Assembly (NCBI RefSeq): GCF_022458985.1
Contig: NC_061774.1
Span: 19,748,697-19,812,696, forward strand
Direction of reading: 5' to 3'
Origin: Mugil cephalus
Lineage: Eukaryota > Chordata > Actinopteri > Mugiliformes > Mugilidae
Length of the DNA: 64,000 nucleotides
Position numbers and translations under genes: made by a program. How positions within the stretch are numbered: position 1 is the first letter of the stretch; every line of letters starts with the position of its first letter. Shown here piece by piece: positions 24,833 through 35,984 of this stretch. The notes below the pieces were generated by a model that saw only the letters and a list, made by a program, of their open reading frames with translations, searched no databases and was not told the DNA's origin.

Positions 24833-26650
24833 CTAAGAAGGGTTTGTCAGTTCAAGTGTATTGAGCTTTGTGATTAAGCAAATAGAGTACCAAGGTTAAA
24901 TGCAGAGTTGTTGTTGCTGTTTCTGAGGACATTTACGCAATATTTACATGTACATTCAGTTCAAAATGTAACATCCTTGTTATTCAAAGCTTTTTATTCG
25001 CTCACTCGCTTGTAATTTGAACCAGCAGAGCAACTCTGACTAGAGGCCACAGGAACAACCATGGCAAAGGTTGTGTTAAAGTGATGCTTCAGGCAGCCAG
25101 ACCTACTCTCTGTGCATCAATGCCAAGAAGCAGGTTTTGCAGCGACACACTGCTGATTAAATAATAAAAAAAAAAATATGTTCATGTTACAGAGGCGTTC
25201 CTTTTTTTTTTTTCTCCAACCTGTTTTATCCTTTCTCAGAAAAGGCCAGGAGTTTCTCGAGACAGGGATCACGCGGTTACTTTAATTTCTTATTTTGCTT
25301 CTCAGTTTACTTCTGAGGTTCTGTATTCGTGTTTCACAGAAACCTACGTGACAATGCGCGACAAAATAAAAATAAAAGAAACAACTATTTGCCTAGGCTT
25401 TTATTGACTCACGCACGACTGAGCAAGCTGAAGGCAAACGATTACGCTGCTGCATAAACAGGCCCACTGTCAAACACACATAAATCCACATTAAAGCAAC
25501 AAATGTTTATCTGTAAATTTGACAATGGATATTTGAAAATAAGGGCAGGCACACAAAGGCTTACTCATAAGCTTCCAGCTTAGGGCCGTTCCCATTGTAA
25601 CAACTGAGCCAAACACTTTTTTTAAAATGTCATCTCAATGTGTTCTTAATAAAACTTCCACCCGCGAGGAAAATTCGGAACGTCCTCAAAGTGACAAAAC
25701 CACATCAAGCATGGCAGCAACACTGTTTGCTCAGCGAATCAGACATTCACGGCAGTGTTTCGGTCCCAGCGTCGAAACGTTTGACGCGGTTTTGGGAATT
25801 TTCCCTTCTGTGCACGACGACCACGTTTAAATGTTAAACCTGTTATTTAAAAAAGAAAAGAAAAATGTGCGGAAACATGGTAATTGAAGTTTAAATTAAG
25901 TAGGAATACATATTTTTATTTCAGCGCACTTAATGGTTACTTCCTCGGACGTTCTAAGCCAACGATTTGTAGCAACTGTGGCTGTTTTTCAGAAAGTTAA
26001 ATAGAAATTTTCACCACATCTAGTCAGAGCTGTATTGTTGAACTGAGTCTTCTAAAAAACAGAAGATTATTAAGAAAAGCATTCTCCTCACACTATACAC
26101 AATGATCTCCGGCCACGAGACAAGAAGATGGATACGATCAGTCATTAAGACAAATGGAAGGAAGACATAAGAACTATTTTCTGCAGTGGCTCCAACATGT
26201 GGTCAGGTTGCATTTTACATCTTTAACAGTCCAGATGTTTGGAGGGTTGTTTAGACCACCACTGAATTCTAATCAGGTCATTGTTGAGTCCTAGTTGAAT
26301 TGCTCAATGCTGTTAATATGGAGACAAGCTACAGGATTAAATGTGTTCATTTGTGAACCTTAAGGGGTGTCGATGTCCACATCCGCCGGACCGACGGAGG
26401 GATGATATTCACCTCCAATAACTTCAACGTTCACACTGCTCTGTCCTCATTTTCCCTCCGTCCTTCCTTACGTGTGAAGTCCCTTCCAGACCACATTCCT
26501 CTGCTAATGACATTTCAGCTTCCATTTCTCGCCCCGCTGGTCAAACGTGGCTTAAAGAGCACAGGTGGGGGCGACTGGGGGTGTTTTAAATCGGGAGATC
26601 ATGAGATCCCTCTTAAAAAAAGTAGAAAATGAAATTCTTTGTTGACCTAA

Positions 26651-26917
26651 TTTAATATTTCTCATTTGTGGCTGTAACCCTTCCTTCCAACAAAACCGAA
26701 AATATAAACACAAGCCTGACACGCATTTAGTATACATCATAAATCAGTTTAAACAGAATACACACAAAAAAAAAATGTACAAATGTTTGAATGTGACATA
26801 ACCAAACTATTTTCAGGAGGATTTTCAATTCAAGTCTCTCTCCAGTCAGTATAAAAGAGGAAATAACGTTTACACTTCATTTGCGAGAAGCTCCGCAGTC
26901 CTACATGCGAGATGCCG
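26651..26917 (-). other. polr1d: Probable 3' UTR of polr1d
   Basis: No AATAAA occurs close to the stop on the minus strand. The nearest plausible signal is the variant ATTAAA (TTTAAT on the plus strand at 26651-26656). Extent is therefore uncertain. Confidence 0.35.
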
Positions 26918-29900
26918 TCATTCCATGGGCTGCTCCTCTTTCTCTTTGAAGTCATTGACACTTGCCTGGAACAAAATTAAAAGAACGTCATCAGAAGTTT
27001 AGAAATTGTCACATATAATCACTGCCAGCTGACTCCCCTCCTTATCCACTATTGGGGTAATATACAGGGTCAGCCATACAGCTCGCTGGTTTATTCTCTT
27101 ATGTCTGACCATGTGAGGATTTGCTTCTTGCTTTCAGTAGAAAGATGAGAGCACAGTGTGTCAGCCCATCAACAGAAGCCCCGAGGTGACAACAGACGAG
27201 GACCACTCAGTAGAGTAGTGGTAGTAGTAGTAGTACGGCAGGAGGTGCTGACAGCTGGCACAAACAGACTGATGAGGCTCCCCAGTGAGAGCGTGAGCCT
27301 GAGATTTCCTAGTTTCAGTGGTAACACAGACACAGAAAGACCGCCTGTAAACTGTAAACAGATTTAGGCTAGAGGGGTGATTTTCCGTATTTTTCTCATA
27401 CTAAACAAATCCCATAATCTTCATTAAACAACGATAAAAAATAAGGTAACTGATTCTTACTTTTTCATGAAGACATTTTAAGAAACTCAAGATGAGTTAT
27501 CTCTTTTTATTTCTTATCTTATCTTATGTATACCATGACCAGCAAGTGGGTGGCTATGGCTAAGGAGCATGCTAAAGGTAAGGCTAGCTGAGTAGTTTTA
27601 GTAGTTAGCAGTAAGCTAATCTCCAGGATGCTGTAACTCACTGTGAAGCCTTCTTGAGGTGTCGTGGGCCTAACTTAACGAAACATCGGTGAAGGGAGGT
27701 GCCCACTTGAAAACCCCAATGATGTGTCGCATACTGCCTACTGCTGTTTTCTAGGCTAGGCTAGTTAGCTGCTGTCTTCTTGTTGGTTGCTAGTGGTAGC
27801 TGACGGCTAGCCTGCTGGTTGTGTTTTTTTCCCCCCTCAGTTAGACTGGGTTTCTAAGTGTGTTTTGCCTCGTGTTTTACAGAGAGATGTGTGGGTTGAC
27901 ATGTAGTCGCATATCCCATCACTTCTTACCTACTGCTGTTGGCTAGGCTAGTTAGCTGGTGTCTCCTTGTTGGTTGCTAGTTGGTAGCTGTATGCTACCC
28001 AGCTTTTTGGTTTTTCAGTTGGACTGGGTTTCTAAATGCCTAGGATCTTGGCACATGGGATTGTAACATCTAATCCTGTGTAATAATGGATGTATACCAC
28101 ATCCAGGGTAACTTGAGGATCTTTATAGAAATGTTTTAAGCCACCGATCAAGACTTGGCTGTGTATCCGAAACCCTGCCTCGGTTTATTCCTCCAAGGAG
28201 ACGCACCATAATTTATTAGTCGATGAGTTGGAATACAGAAACGTGTCACAGGCCGGAACAGAGAGGCAGTTCAGCGTGTACAAAATGAAGAAACGGCTCA
28301 ACCGGAAAATCAAAACCAAACTCCCGCTGTGAAAAAGGGGCAAACGGGTTTACCTGGAATGTGTTTAGAACATGCTGACAGACATCGTTGAGCTCGTTCA
28401 GGCCCCTCCGCAGCGGCTCCGTGGCCGGGATACCACCTGAAACACACAGCGGATACTTCCCGTGAAAACCAGCACCGCCAACAGTGATTACAAGAGCTTC
28501 CACATTTAATGCACGGACTGTCAGTGATCCATCCGGCCACCGGTGGTGTTAACAGAGCATCGAAGGGGAGATGCTGCTCAGAACCAGTGGAACCACAATA
28601 ACAACACTGGATCATTTTTTTCTCTCACTTTGCCCATATGTTGCGCATTCTTGCAGTCGATGCATGAGCACATGACAGCGACTTCGAAACTCACCATCTG
28701 GTTTGCGTCTTTGCGGAGAGGGCTTTCTTACGTCTGCAGGACAAAGAGCTCAAACACAAAACAAAAAGCCATAAAGGACTACTTCAGGGCCAAGGAAGAC
28801 AAAGGACTGCTGACTGTCATGGACTTTCCTCCACAGTCATCTGACCCCTACCCCACTGGAGATTTATGGGGGCACTTAACGAGTGCGTAAGCTAAAACAT
28901 TCCTGACATCACAAGAGGAGGCTCTTTGGAGCATCGTCTCCTCATGTGGGTGAGAACGTGGAGTTGTCAGGTTTGAACACACTTGCAACGTCCGTAAACG
29001 TTTATTTATGTTTGATACTGGTTTCCCCCGCTAAAGGTCGTCAATACAATGCCTGCTGAGAGGGTTTATCCAAAATTTAATTTTTCACTTTAGCAGCACA
29101 GCAAACATCTGCTTTTATGTTCTCCTCTGGAAAGACGTTTTTAATAAACTGGATGTGGTAAACGCTGCAGCTGAAGATACAACAGGTCAAGAAGATACTG
29201 AAAATTAATGCAGACCCCTGTGTGGTGCAGCTGCAGACACATACCAAGAAAAAAGAAAGAAGAAAAAGAGATTTATATCAGCTTTTATCATTATAAATGG
29301 AATATTTTTTGCCTTTTTTTGTTAAAAATAAACATTTTAATGCTTCACTGTGCAGGATTATCTAGTTTTGGCGCTCAAATTGATTAACCAACAAAATCAA
29401 CACCAAGTGAATGAAAAGAATTGTTCGTTTCGGTCCTCCTGGCGCTCTCTAATGAATTAACACGGGTGACGTCCGCCCACTGCGGCCCTCATCAATAACA
29501 AGACGAATAAATATAGAAACTCAGCCAGATGCTTAAAACCCCCAGGAGCAACCAGGGGTTTTCCCCGGTGCCTTTAAGATGATTGTCTCTCGCTGCGATT
29601 AAGCCACACGGAAAGCTCCTCCAGGAATCCTGACTTTACTCAACAGCACAAACAAGTTGTTTTCAAAAATCCTTTCATGTGACAGGGGGTTGATGTTGTC
29701 TGTCGGCGGGCGACTTATTTTTGGAACAAGGCACAGTTATAGCTCTCTGGGCCGCCACTTTATGAGGTACACATGGCCGAATTAAGGCGCCGTCATCAAA
29801 CGGTTGTGAAACAAACCCCACCTTCATCAGGGAACTGAACTTTCACTTGCTGTTGCCGGGCAGAGAGGTGTTAATTGAACTGTACGGTCATTTTGGAGGT

Positions 29901-30592
29901 GTTAGCAGTCTAGTAGTCTAGCCCTCATTAAAAATAATCCAAACGAATGTCAGAATAACAGAATGCAGATCACTAACGACACAACGGTGCAACGACTTGA
30001 ATCAATACATCTCCTGAAAGCTGAGCGTGAGATTCATTCCACAGCTGTTTAACTACGACGCGAGAGTTTTACTTCATATTACCTATGCGTACCTAATAAG
30101 CTGGTGCGTATGAGCATGTGTGTTTATCAAAGTCCCGGCCTTTCTTGCGTAACTGACTGAGCTAAGTGAATGCACCAGACTCCAATCAGCGTGTTTACTT
30201 GTGCAACACAGCCCCAAAAATGTTTCTCCGTCTTATGGGTAATTTATACTACCTCGCAGGGCTATGCAAGGACCCTCCACCAGTGTGAGACGTTTATATC
30301 GTGCGCTTGTCGGTCTGGCTCGCTCTGCAACAATGCCATCTTTTTTGTTTCTACTTCCTGCTTCACTTTCACCAATGGAAACTTTTGACAAAATTTCGCC
30401 AAACACGAGTGATACAAATGTCCGTATCTCCGAATCAGAGAGGCTAACTGAGGAGGGTCTGGAGATACAGACATTTGTATGAGTGATGTTGGGTGAAATT
30501 TTGGCAGAATCCGGTGGAAATTTCTGCAATTTGCAGCGTTGCAACCGCATACAGTTTAAAACCAAGTGCACACAAGAGATGTTGAAGTGGTC

Positions 30593-30625
<33 letters not shown>

Positions 30626-33600
30626 TTTATGCTATATTGATCCAGAGGGGAAATTATGTTCCCGCTGTCTGACCCATCCATTCGCACACAGTCCACTGGC
30701 CCTTCGCAACCACGGACACGGTGGGAGACAAACCCACACCAGACCAGATCTATCCCACAGTGGAGAAATTTACAGTGTTGCAACAGCATGCCATTTAATG
30801 GACAGTGCAGATGGAAAATCATTTTTAAATCATTTTATTTCTTGTTAGTGTTAGTCTCTTTGCTCTCAGGACTTTCCCATGGGCGCAAGGAATCAACTAG
30901 TCTCTACGTTTTTACTGGCGAATGTCTATCAAAAGTAAAGGCTTCCAAAAAGAGTAGAGTTCGTAGGTAATGGGCTTTTAGGGAGGTGAAGAAACGAGGG
31001 ACTCCATAAATGGCCGGTGTAAGGATGGGACCGTGACTCATGCTAAATTATTCCAGTGGAGTCTCCAAACAAACACAGAAGGAAATGATGGAAATTATTT
31101 AAAATGAAACAACCTTTTCCAAGGAAATGACCAGAGCCAAAGGTGTTACTACAATTACTTATAATAGATCAAAGGCATATTACCAGGTACATTTGCTGAA
31201 GCTAATTTACTGATGGGTGAATTTAAGGAGAAAAAAAAACAAAAATGACAAGGCCAAGACCATTAACCATTAAGTATAATCAATCTGACACACAACTGAC
31301 AGGGACCTCATACTGTAGGTGGTTCTTAGAAGGCTGGCAGATGCTTCCGAAAGGATCTTAGACCCATTCCTCCTTGGCAAATTGTTCCATCTGATGCAAA
31401 TTACATGGTCAGGGTCCAGGCTTCAAGCACGGATCTTAAACTTGGGTTCCCAACATACGTTATCAAAAGGACTAAGATCCGGATTTTGAAAGGGCCCCTC
31501 CAGGACCTTGATTCCAGTGCTCCGGGGTCACTGTCCTGCTTTAACATCCAACTGGAAGCAGATTTCTTCAGAATATCCTTTGAAATTACAACATCAGCAA
31601 CCAGGACAGAACGGGCACATGGCCATATGCTCCCACCATGATTAACTATGGGAGCTGCGCCTTTAGGGCTGATGGCCTCCCTTAACGTACCAAACAAAAG
31701 AGACACCCGTCATGAGTCTGAACAGCTCCAGTTTTGTCTCGTCAGATCAAAAGTCAGGCTTGAGTGTTGCAAGAGTTTCTCTTTGGCCGTGACCACTACA
31801 ATAAAGGGCCCTCACAACAGTGTTCAAAAATAACAATCAGAGTTCTTTACTGATCCCCCCGGGGGGCATGTTCAGAAGAGGCCAGTTAGGTAACAGCTAT
31901 CTCTGCAGAGATCCGGTGGTTCTTGTTGACAGTTCTCATGATGTTCCTCTTTGACATATTAGAGTTCACTGCAGCTGATTGAGGGGAGGGGTCCGACTCA
32001 TAAGGGATCCAGGTGTGGTTTGAAAGATAATAAATTTACTTTGCCATGTTTTTAGGAACTCACATGGGACCTGATCATCATGACCCTCAACCTTTCAATA
32101 TTATTATTATTATTTTTTTTTTTTTACAACTATGTGTCCATAATAATTTTAACTCTATACAAAGACAACGTATTGGAGAAAACAAATCAAATGTTTAACT
32201 TTTCCTCTGTGTAGTGCTGTGTATTTAACAACTCTGTGGAAATGTTGGAAACTGAAGAGACGTAGCTTTGAAAGTGAAATGTCTTCCATTCTTGCTTAAT
32301 CTCAGTTGCTCAATGGTTGGGGGCCTCTGTTGTTGCTGTATATTTCTCTTTAGAAAGCGCCAAATGCCCCCGGATTCTCTGACCACAGAGCCATGGTGTA
32401 GCGATGCGTGCAGAATGTGGTTTGGTGCAGTCTTGATGAAATAAACAAGCCATGGTCTAGAAGGCTGCATATGGCTCTTCAAAAACCTGTGCACATCGTT
32501 CCACGTTAACAGCGCCTTGCACTAGTGCATCTCTGTTTCATCACGGGTATTAGTTCTGATGACAAGCCTGGTGGTCCGTCTCCTATTTAGTCAAGGGGGT
32601 GTGTGGTTTCTTAAAAGAATATCAGAACATTTTGATGGGTCAGACCACAGGAAAGTTCCTGCTACACAAGGCAGCTGGCGTTCTGGATCTTATTTATATA
32701 TGATTCTTTCTTTGCATGGAACAGAATTAACTGGTGGAATCATTTCCACCATATAGTTTTTTTTTTTCAGCCATTTCTCTTGCATACAGAGATTCTTCAG
32801 GTTCTCTGAATGTTTTAACGAGACTTTATTATGTACGACGGGTGATAAGAATTCCCATATTATTGACAATTTGACATTGAGAAAAAATAACTTTCCAATT
32901 GTGGTGAACCACCGACCTACTGTTTCATATTAACCATTCATTCCCTAAAAAACTACTTTTCACATCCACTTCTATCACTGACCCGTTGCCAAATTTAATT
33001 GAGAGCTTCCATGAGATGTTTTTTTTTGTTTTTTCCAGTCTATTTTTTTTTTTGTTGCCCTCTCCTGAAACCAATTACTGGCATCGAATTTAAAATGCAA
33101 ATAAAATAAAATCAGCCTGTCCGCAGTTAAGACCTGTCAAACACTGGAAGCATTTGGCGCATTATGAAACAAAAAAAAAGTAATAATAATAATAATAATT
33201 TTAAAAAAAACACAAAGAAGGCCCCCAACTGTTGAGCAGCTGAAATCGTATTTCATGGAAAATGGAAAGCATTTCACTTCCATCAACTATCTTTTAAATC
33301 TTACTTCTCAAACATGGTTGTTAAAACAATAGGCCTCCCTTTATGTACATTTCACACAGTGTCCCGTCTTTTTTTTTTTATTATTATTATTTTTTTTAGA
33401 AACAAAATGGACCAGATGCGGACGTTCTCTTTAATCTATGTTCTACAAAATGTTCCAAATATCCGTGTGGGCTGACAGTTAACTACTTAATTGTATGCAT
33501 GCAAACATTAACAAACTGTAAGAGGGATAAAAAAGTAGATAAGACGATGGGTGTTAAAGTGTAGTCTCTGACCTCGGGTCTGAATGCGGAAGTTGATCTT

Positions 33601-34782
33601 GCTCTCTGATGGATGGGTGATGGTGTAGCCACAAAACTCCACATCCACACTGACAAAAAAAAACAAAAAAAAAAAACAGGAAAGGGAAGGTAAGATTTGT
33701 GATTATTATTATCATGAATGTGTTGCTTAAAAAGGGTGGAACCGTGTTAAAGTGCACTGTGAACTCACGTCGGACGACGTGGCAGAAAAAAAACTAAACA
33801 CAGGGATCAAAGAGGAGCCTTTGTGATGTGATCATCATAAACTGTATCTATGATCTCTATGAGTTACATTGGGAGAGTCCCTGGCACCTGGATTCAGATA
33901 AACAAATGACACTAGTAAAGCTTCCGTCATATTCCTTGTACTTGAAAAGTGTCACGTAGCTTTGGTGGTGGTAGTGGGTTGAGGGTTAAATACAAACAGG
34001 AAAAGAGGTCAAACTCGTGACACACTGTGTTTAAAGACAAAAACAAAACACTGACTTCTTCATGATCATGTATCTCAGGGAGTTTCCTAGTGTATGGTCT
34101 TCATCGTGAAGCACAAATGTCACGCAGCCTTCGTCGGCCCCATCCGCCTGGACCTGAGACACAAAACAAAACCCTTATTAAAATATTATAGATATATTAT
34201 AGAGCAGATCAACAGGCAAGACTGGGCAGAAAATGACAGAATCTGTCATACTCAAATGCAACTATTGTGCATCAGCAACAACATCTATTATTAATTATCA
34301 CTCAGATTATTTGCACATTAACACCATACAGAGAAGGATTGACAAGCACTGTACATATTCACACTTATTGGGGACACTGAGTGAGAGCAGTGGCTGTTAA
34401 ACTACTGCCGCCCAGTGGAGAAATAGAGCTAAACGTGGACTGAGAAAGCAGCGGATGTGAAGTAGTACGGTAAAAATATCTAATAGTATCTCTGCAAAAT
34501 ACAACCCAGTATACGTGTACAAAGACAGAAAGCAGCATTAAAAATTAAAAAAGACTGATTTTAGAGCCCTTTTAATGTGAGGGGAGTAACTGTTTTCTCG
34601 TGGCTAGCTGCTAAGTTACTCCACGTGAGATTACATGCGGTCAAAAACGCAGCTTTGACTTCTTCAGTTTAATATTTTCGGAGGTGAACTAAGCTGTTGA
34701 GCTGAGCACACTATCAAAACTAAACCATTTTTTATCCTCTTACCATTTCTAATACGGGTTTCTTTTCGCTCTCCCCAGCCAT
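26918..34782 (-). CDS. polr1d: DNA-directed RNA polymerases I and III subunit RPAC2, 114 aa, five coding exons
   Basis: Read on the minus strand: 34782-34744, 34153-34056, 33649-33573, 28436-28354 and 26965-26918. Junctions are GT-AG and in phase. RPAC2 (AC19) pairs with RPAC1 (AC40) as the assembly platform of nuclear RNA polymerases I and III, the counterpart of the bacterial alpha dimer. Family signatures cross the exon joins: [20 protein letters not shown] (exon 2), [18 protein letters not shown] and RIQTRG (exon 3), [17 protein letters not shown] (exon 4). The start [13 protein letters not shown] is a short N-terminus before the conserved fold; the human protein is somewhat longer (133 aa) at its ends. 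The gene runs head-to-head with vamp7. Intron 3, between exons 3 and 4, is 5.1 kb and crowded with transposon fossils. No frame break is seen. Confidence 0.95.
27724..27860. repeat. Tandem duplication unit 1 in polr1d last intron
   Basis: Shares with unit 2: CCTACTGCTGTT, GGCTAGGCTAGTTAGCTG, CTTGTTGGTTGCTAGT, GGTAGCTG and GACTGGGTTTCTAA, in the same order and spacing. Confidence 0.8.
27903..28039. repeat. Tandem duplication unit 2 in polr1d last intron
   Basis: Same block order as unit 1 with an offset near 180 bases and scattered substitutions, so the duplication is not recent. Confidence 0.8.
28742..28890 (+). pseudogene. Tc1-like transposase C-terminal fossil
   Basis: The plus-strand reading contains [14 protein letters not shown], then [13 protein letters not shown] and LWGHL. 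This is the pattern around the last acidic catalytic residue of Tc1-type DDE transposases (PPQSPDLNPIE..W). The Asn-Pro-Ile-Glu part is corrupted (DPYPTGD), so the catalytic Glu is lost. It is an isolated fragment, opposite in strand to the host gene. Confidence 0.6.
30387..30505. repeat. Near-perfect long inverted repeat (hairpin) in polr1d intron 3
   Basis: The left arm (30387-30431) and right arm (30461-30505) are reverse complements apart from a few mismatches, with a 29-base loop. The shared core is ATACAAATGTC-GTATCTCC against GGAGATAC-GACATTTGTAT. It looks like a foldback MITE or a hairpin-forming locus. Confidence 0.8.
30594..30660. repeat. (TAA)n tract followed by a GATCCAGAGGGGAAATT motif
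   Basis: About nine TAA units precede the motif, which resembles the recurrent end sequence of a fish retroposon. A related GATCCCC motif occurs near 31853. Family assignment is uncertain. Confidence 0.4.
31300..31860 (-). pseudogene. Degenerate Tc1-like transposase fossil
   Basis: Minus-strand reading shows [13 protein letters not shown] followed by FVWYV (compare the SDETKIELFG..VW block) and then [19 protein letters not shown] (compare the QHDNDPKHTA block). Frame breaks and lost motifs show it is dead. Distinct from, and opposite in strand to, the fragment near 28.8 kb. Confidence 0.55.
32225..32890 (-). mobile_element. Degraded IS630-Tc1-mariner superfamily element
   Basis: Reverse-strand sequence matches from memory a common fish mariner-type element. 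The C-terminal part shows [18 protein letters not shown], then [14 protein letters not shown], then LQFPTFPQS (compare a WR-MKR-IRQRRPRT..EQLK pattern). An upstream block with GAATCTCTGTATGCAAGAGA corresponds to the N-terminal DNA-binding region. Multiple indels; not functional. Confidence 0.5.
33060..33300 (+). mobile_element. Second mariner-type fragment, opposite orientation
   Basis: The plus strand carries TTTGGCGCATTATGAAACAA, then GGCCCCCAACTGTTGAGCAG and ATTTCATGGAAAATGGAAAG. It corresponds to the same transposase C-terminal block as the neighbouring minus-strand element, interrupted by an A-rich (TAA)n insertion. Confidence 0.5.
33650..34743 (-). other. polr1d: Introns 1 and 2 of polr1d
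   Basis: Intron 2 (33650-34055) and intron 1 (34154-34743) hold no recognisable element beyond A-runs. Confidence 0.6.
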
Positions 34783-35984
34783 GCTTCACACTCCACCATG
34801 TCCGTCAACAGATTGACTGAGGGGTCTTTTTTTAGTCCTCGCCGATGCCTGACAGGCAAGAGAGAGGCGGTAACAGCGCTGCTATCAGCCAGTCAACATT
34901 AATAAAAGTATATTATAATAAAAACTTTTATAATAAAATAAAAGAAGGACAGGAGAATTTGGAAAAAACAGGGCCTGAGACATTTTTGTTGACATAGGTT
35001 TTCTGTTGCATGTTGCCCAATTAGTCGTAAGATTATGACCACCTTTCTAATATTGTGTAGGTATTCTTTGTGTGATCTCTTGTAAGAAAAAAAATGTAAA
35101 CTCTTGTAAAAAATGTTTTTTTTATTTTTTATTAAAAGTCAGTATTAGAGTACTTAGTAGAAATTCATATTCAAACAGAAGATGGCACACAAATACTTCC
35201 ATACCTGTGAGACAAAGCCGAGTGCAAAGCTCACTTTTTTTTTGTCGTACAGCCCGTCGCAGGGTCGACGCAAGCACGTAAGGACACGTACGTATGAAAA
35301 CATGTGACGACGACCCTACGTAGTAGGTAGTTAAAAAAATGTAGTTCCATCAGCTTAACTGTACTATTGAGTACAACGAGCAGTGCGTTCGTTAGAACTA
35401 CATCATCCAGCAGCGAGGCGATTCGCATCCGGTCAGGAGGATTTGCGGAGCAGAAGTCAGTCGAAAGGGATTAGCTAGCTTGCTAGCGACCGAGACCTCT
35501 TTAGATGTGTGAATTCGCGCTACATGAGCCATTCTAAACATCGCTGACACATCGAGGTATTGCATTTGTTGTTTTTTTATCACCGTTGAATGGGATAACT
35601 CGGTAGCTTGAAGCCATAATCGGCATTGCGCTAAACAATAACTACACCCCTACAGCTGCTGGGTACATTGGTCAACAACATTAGCTAGCATGTTGTTTCC
35701 CAATCACTACTTTCTTTAGGCTTTCGTTTTCATTTCTCGTGTCAGCCGAAGTAATTGGCTTTGTGTGTCACAACGCACAATTATTTGATTTACTCAGTTG
35801 CATGCCTAGTTTTCTGTTTTTCATTTGCGTCTTCTGTATTTGTAACGCAACCCTTAAAGCGTTTCACCATCATTGTGTGTGAAGCAATCCCTTCTTTTTC
35901 CCGGTGCTACCAGTAACATCTCCCTGCTCTTGTTCTTGTGCTGTCGCCGAATAATACAATAGAGCCGAAACAACAGCTGTTGCC
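34783..35984. promoter_or_regulatory. Head-to-head intergenic region of polr1d and vamp7
   Basis: The two start codons are 1.2 kb apart on opposite strands. No TATA box fits either gene, as expected for housekeeping promoters. A plausible vamp7 non-coding first exon is at about 35.40-35.55 kb, ending at a donor-like CATCGAG|GTATTG. An imperfect CpG-containing palindrome lies at about 35.26-35.32 kb. Whether one bidirectional promoter serves both genes cannot be told from sequence. Confidence 0.5.

Larger units (their letters stand above)
22513..26640. other. Gene-free region between the ends of ednrbb and polr1d
   Basis: The two flanking genes converge here. Apart from duplication copy B, a LINE fossil, a dispersed repeat copy and a GTTAGC-rich patch (about 22.66-22.80 kb), nothing supports a gene. 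Short ORFs lack splice context and family resemblance. Confidence 0.6.
26966..28353 (-). other. polr1d: Last intron of polr1d
   Basis: Contains a GTA-rich trinucleotide patch (about 27.22-27.24 kb) and a tandem duplication of about 137 bases (27.72-28.04 kb). No exon is seen. Confidence 0.6.
28437..33572 (-). other. polr1d: Intron 3 of polr1d, a transposon-rich intron
   Basis: Holds at least four separate DNA-transposon fossils, a long hairpin and a (TAA)n tract. About 29.38-29.90 kb is free of obvious repeats and is a candidate conserved non-coding block. Confidence 0.6.

Noticed and set aside
30483-30848. ORF with an Asn run (and a Tyr run on the opposite strand)
   Set aside because: Produced by the (TAA)n tract; the flanking sequence is retroposon-like.
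31300-32890. Possibility of an intact, active transposon in polr1d intron 3
   Set aside because: No complete transposase frame remains and the catalytic blocks are corrupted.
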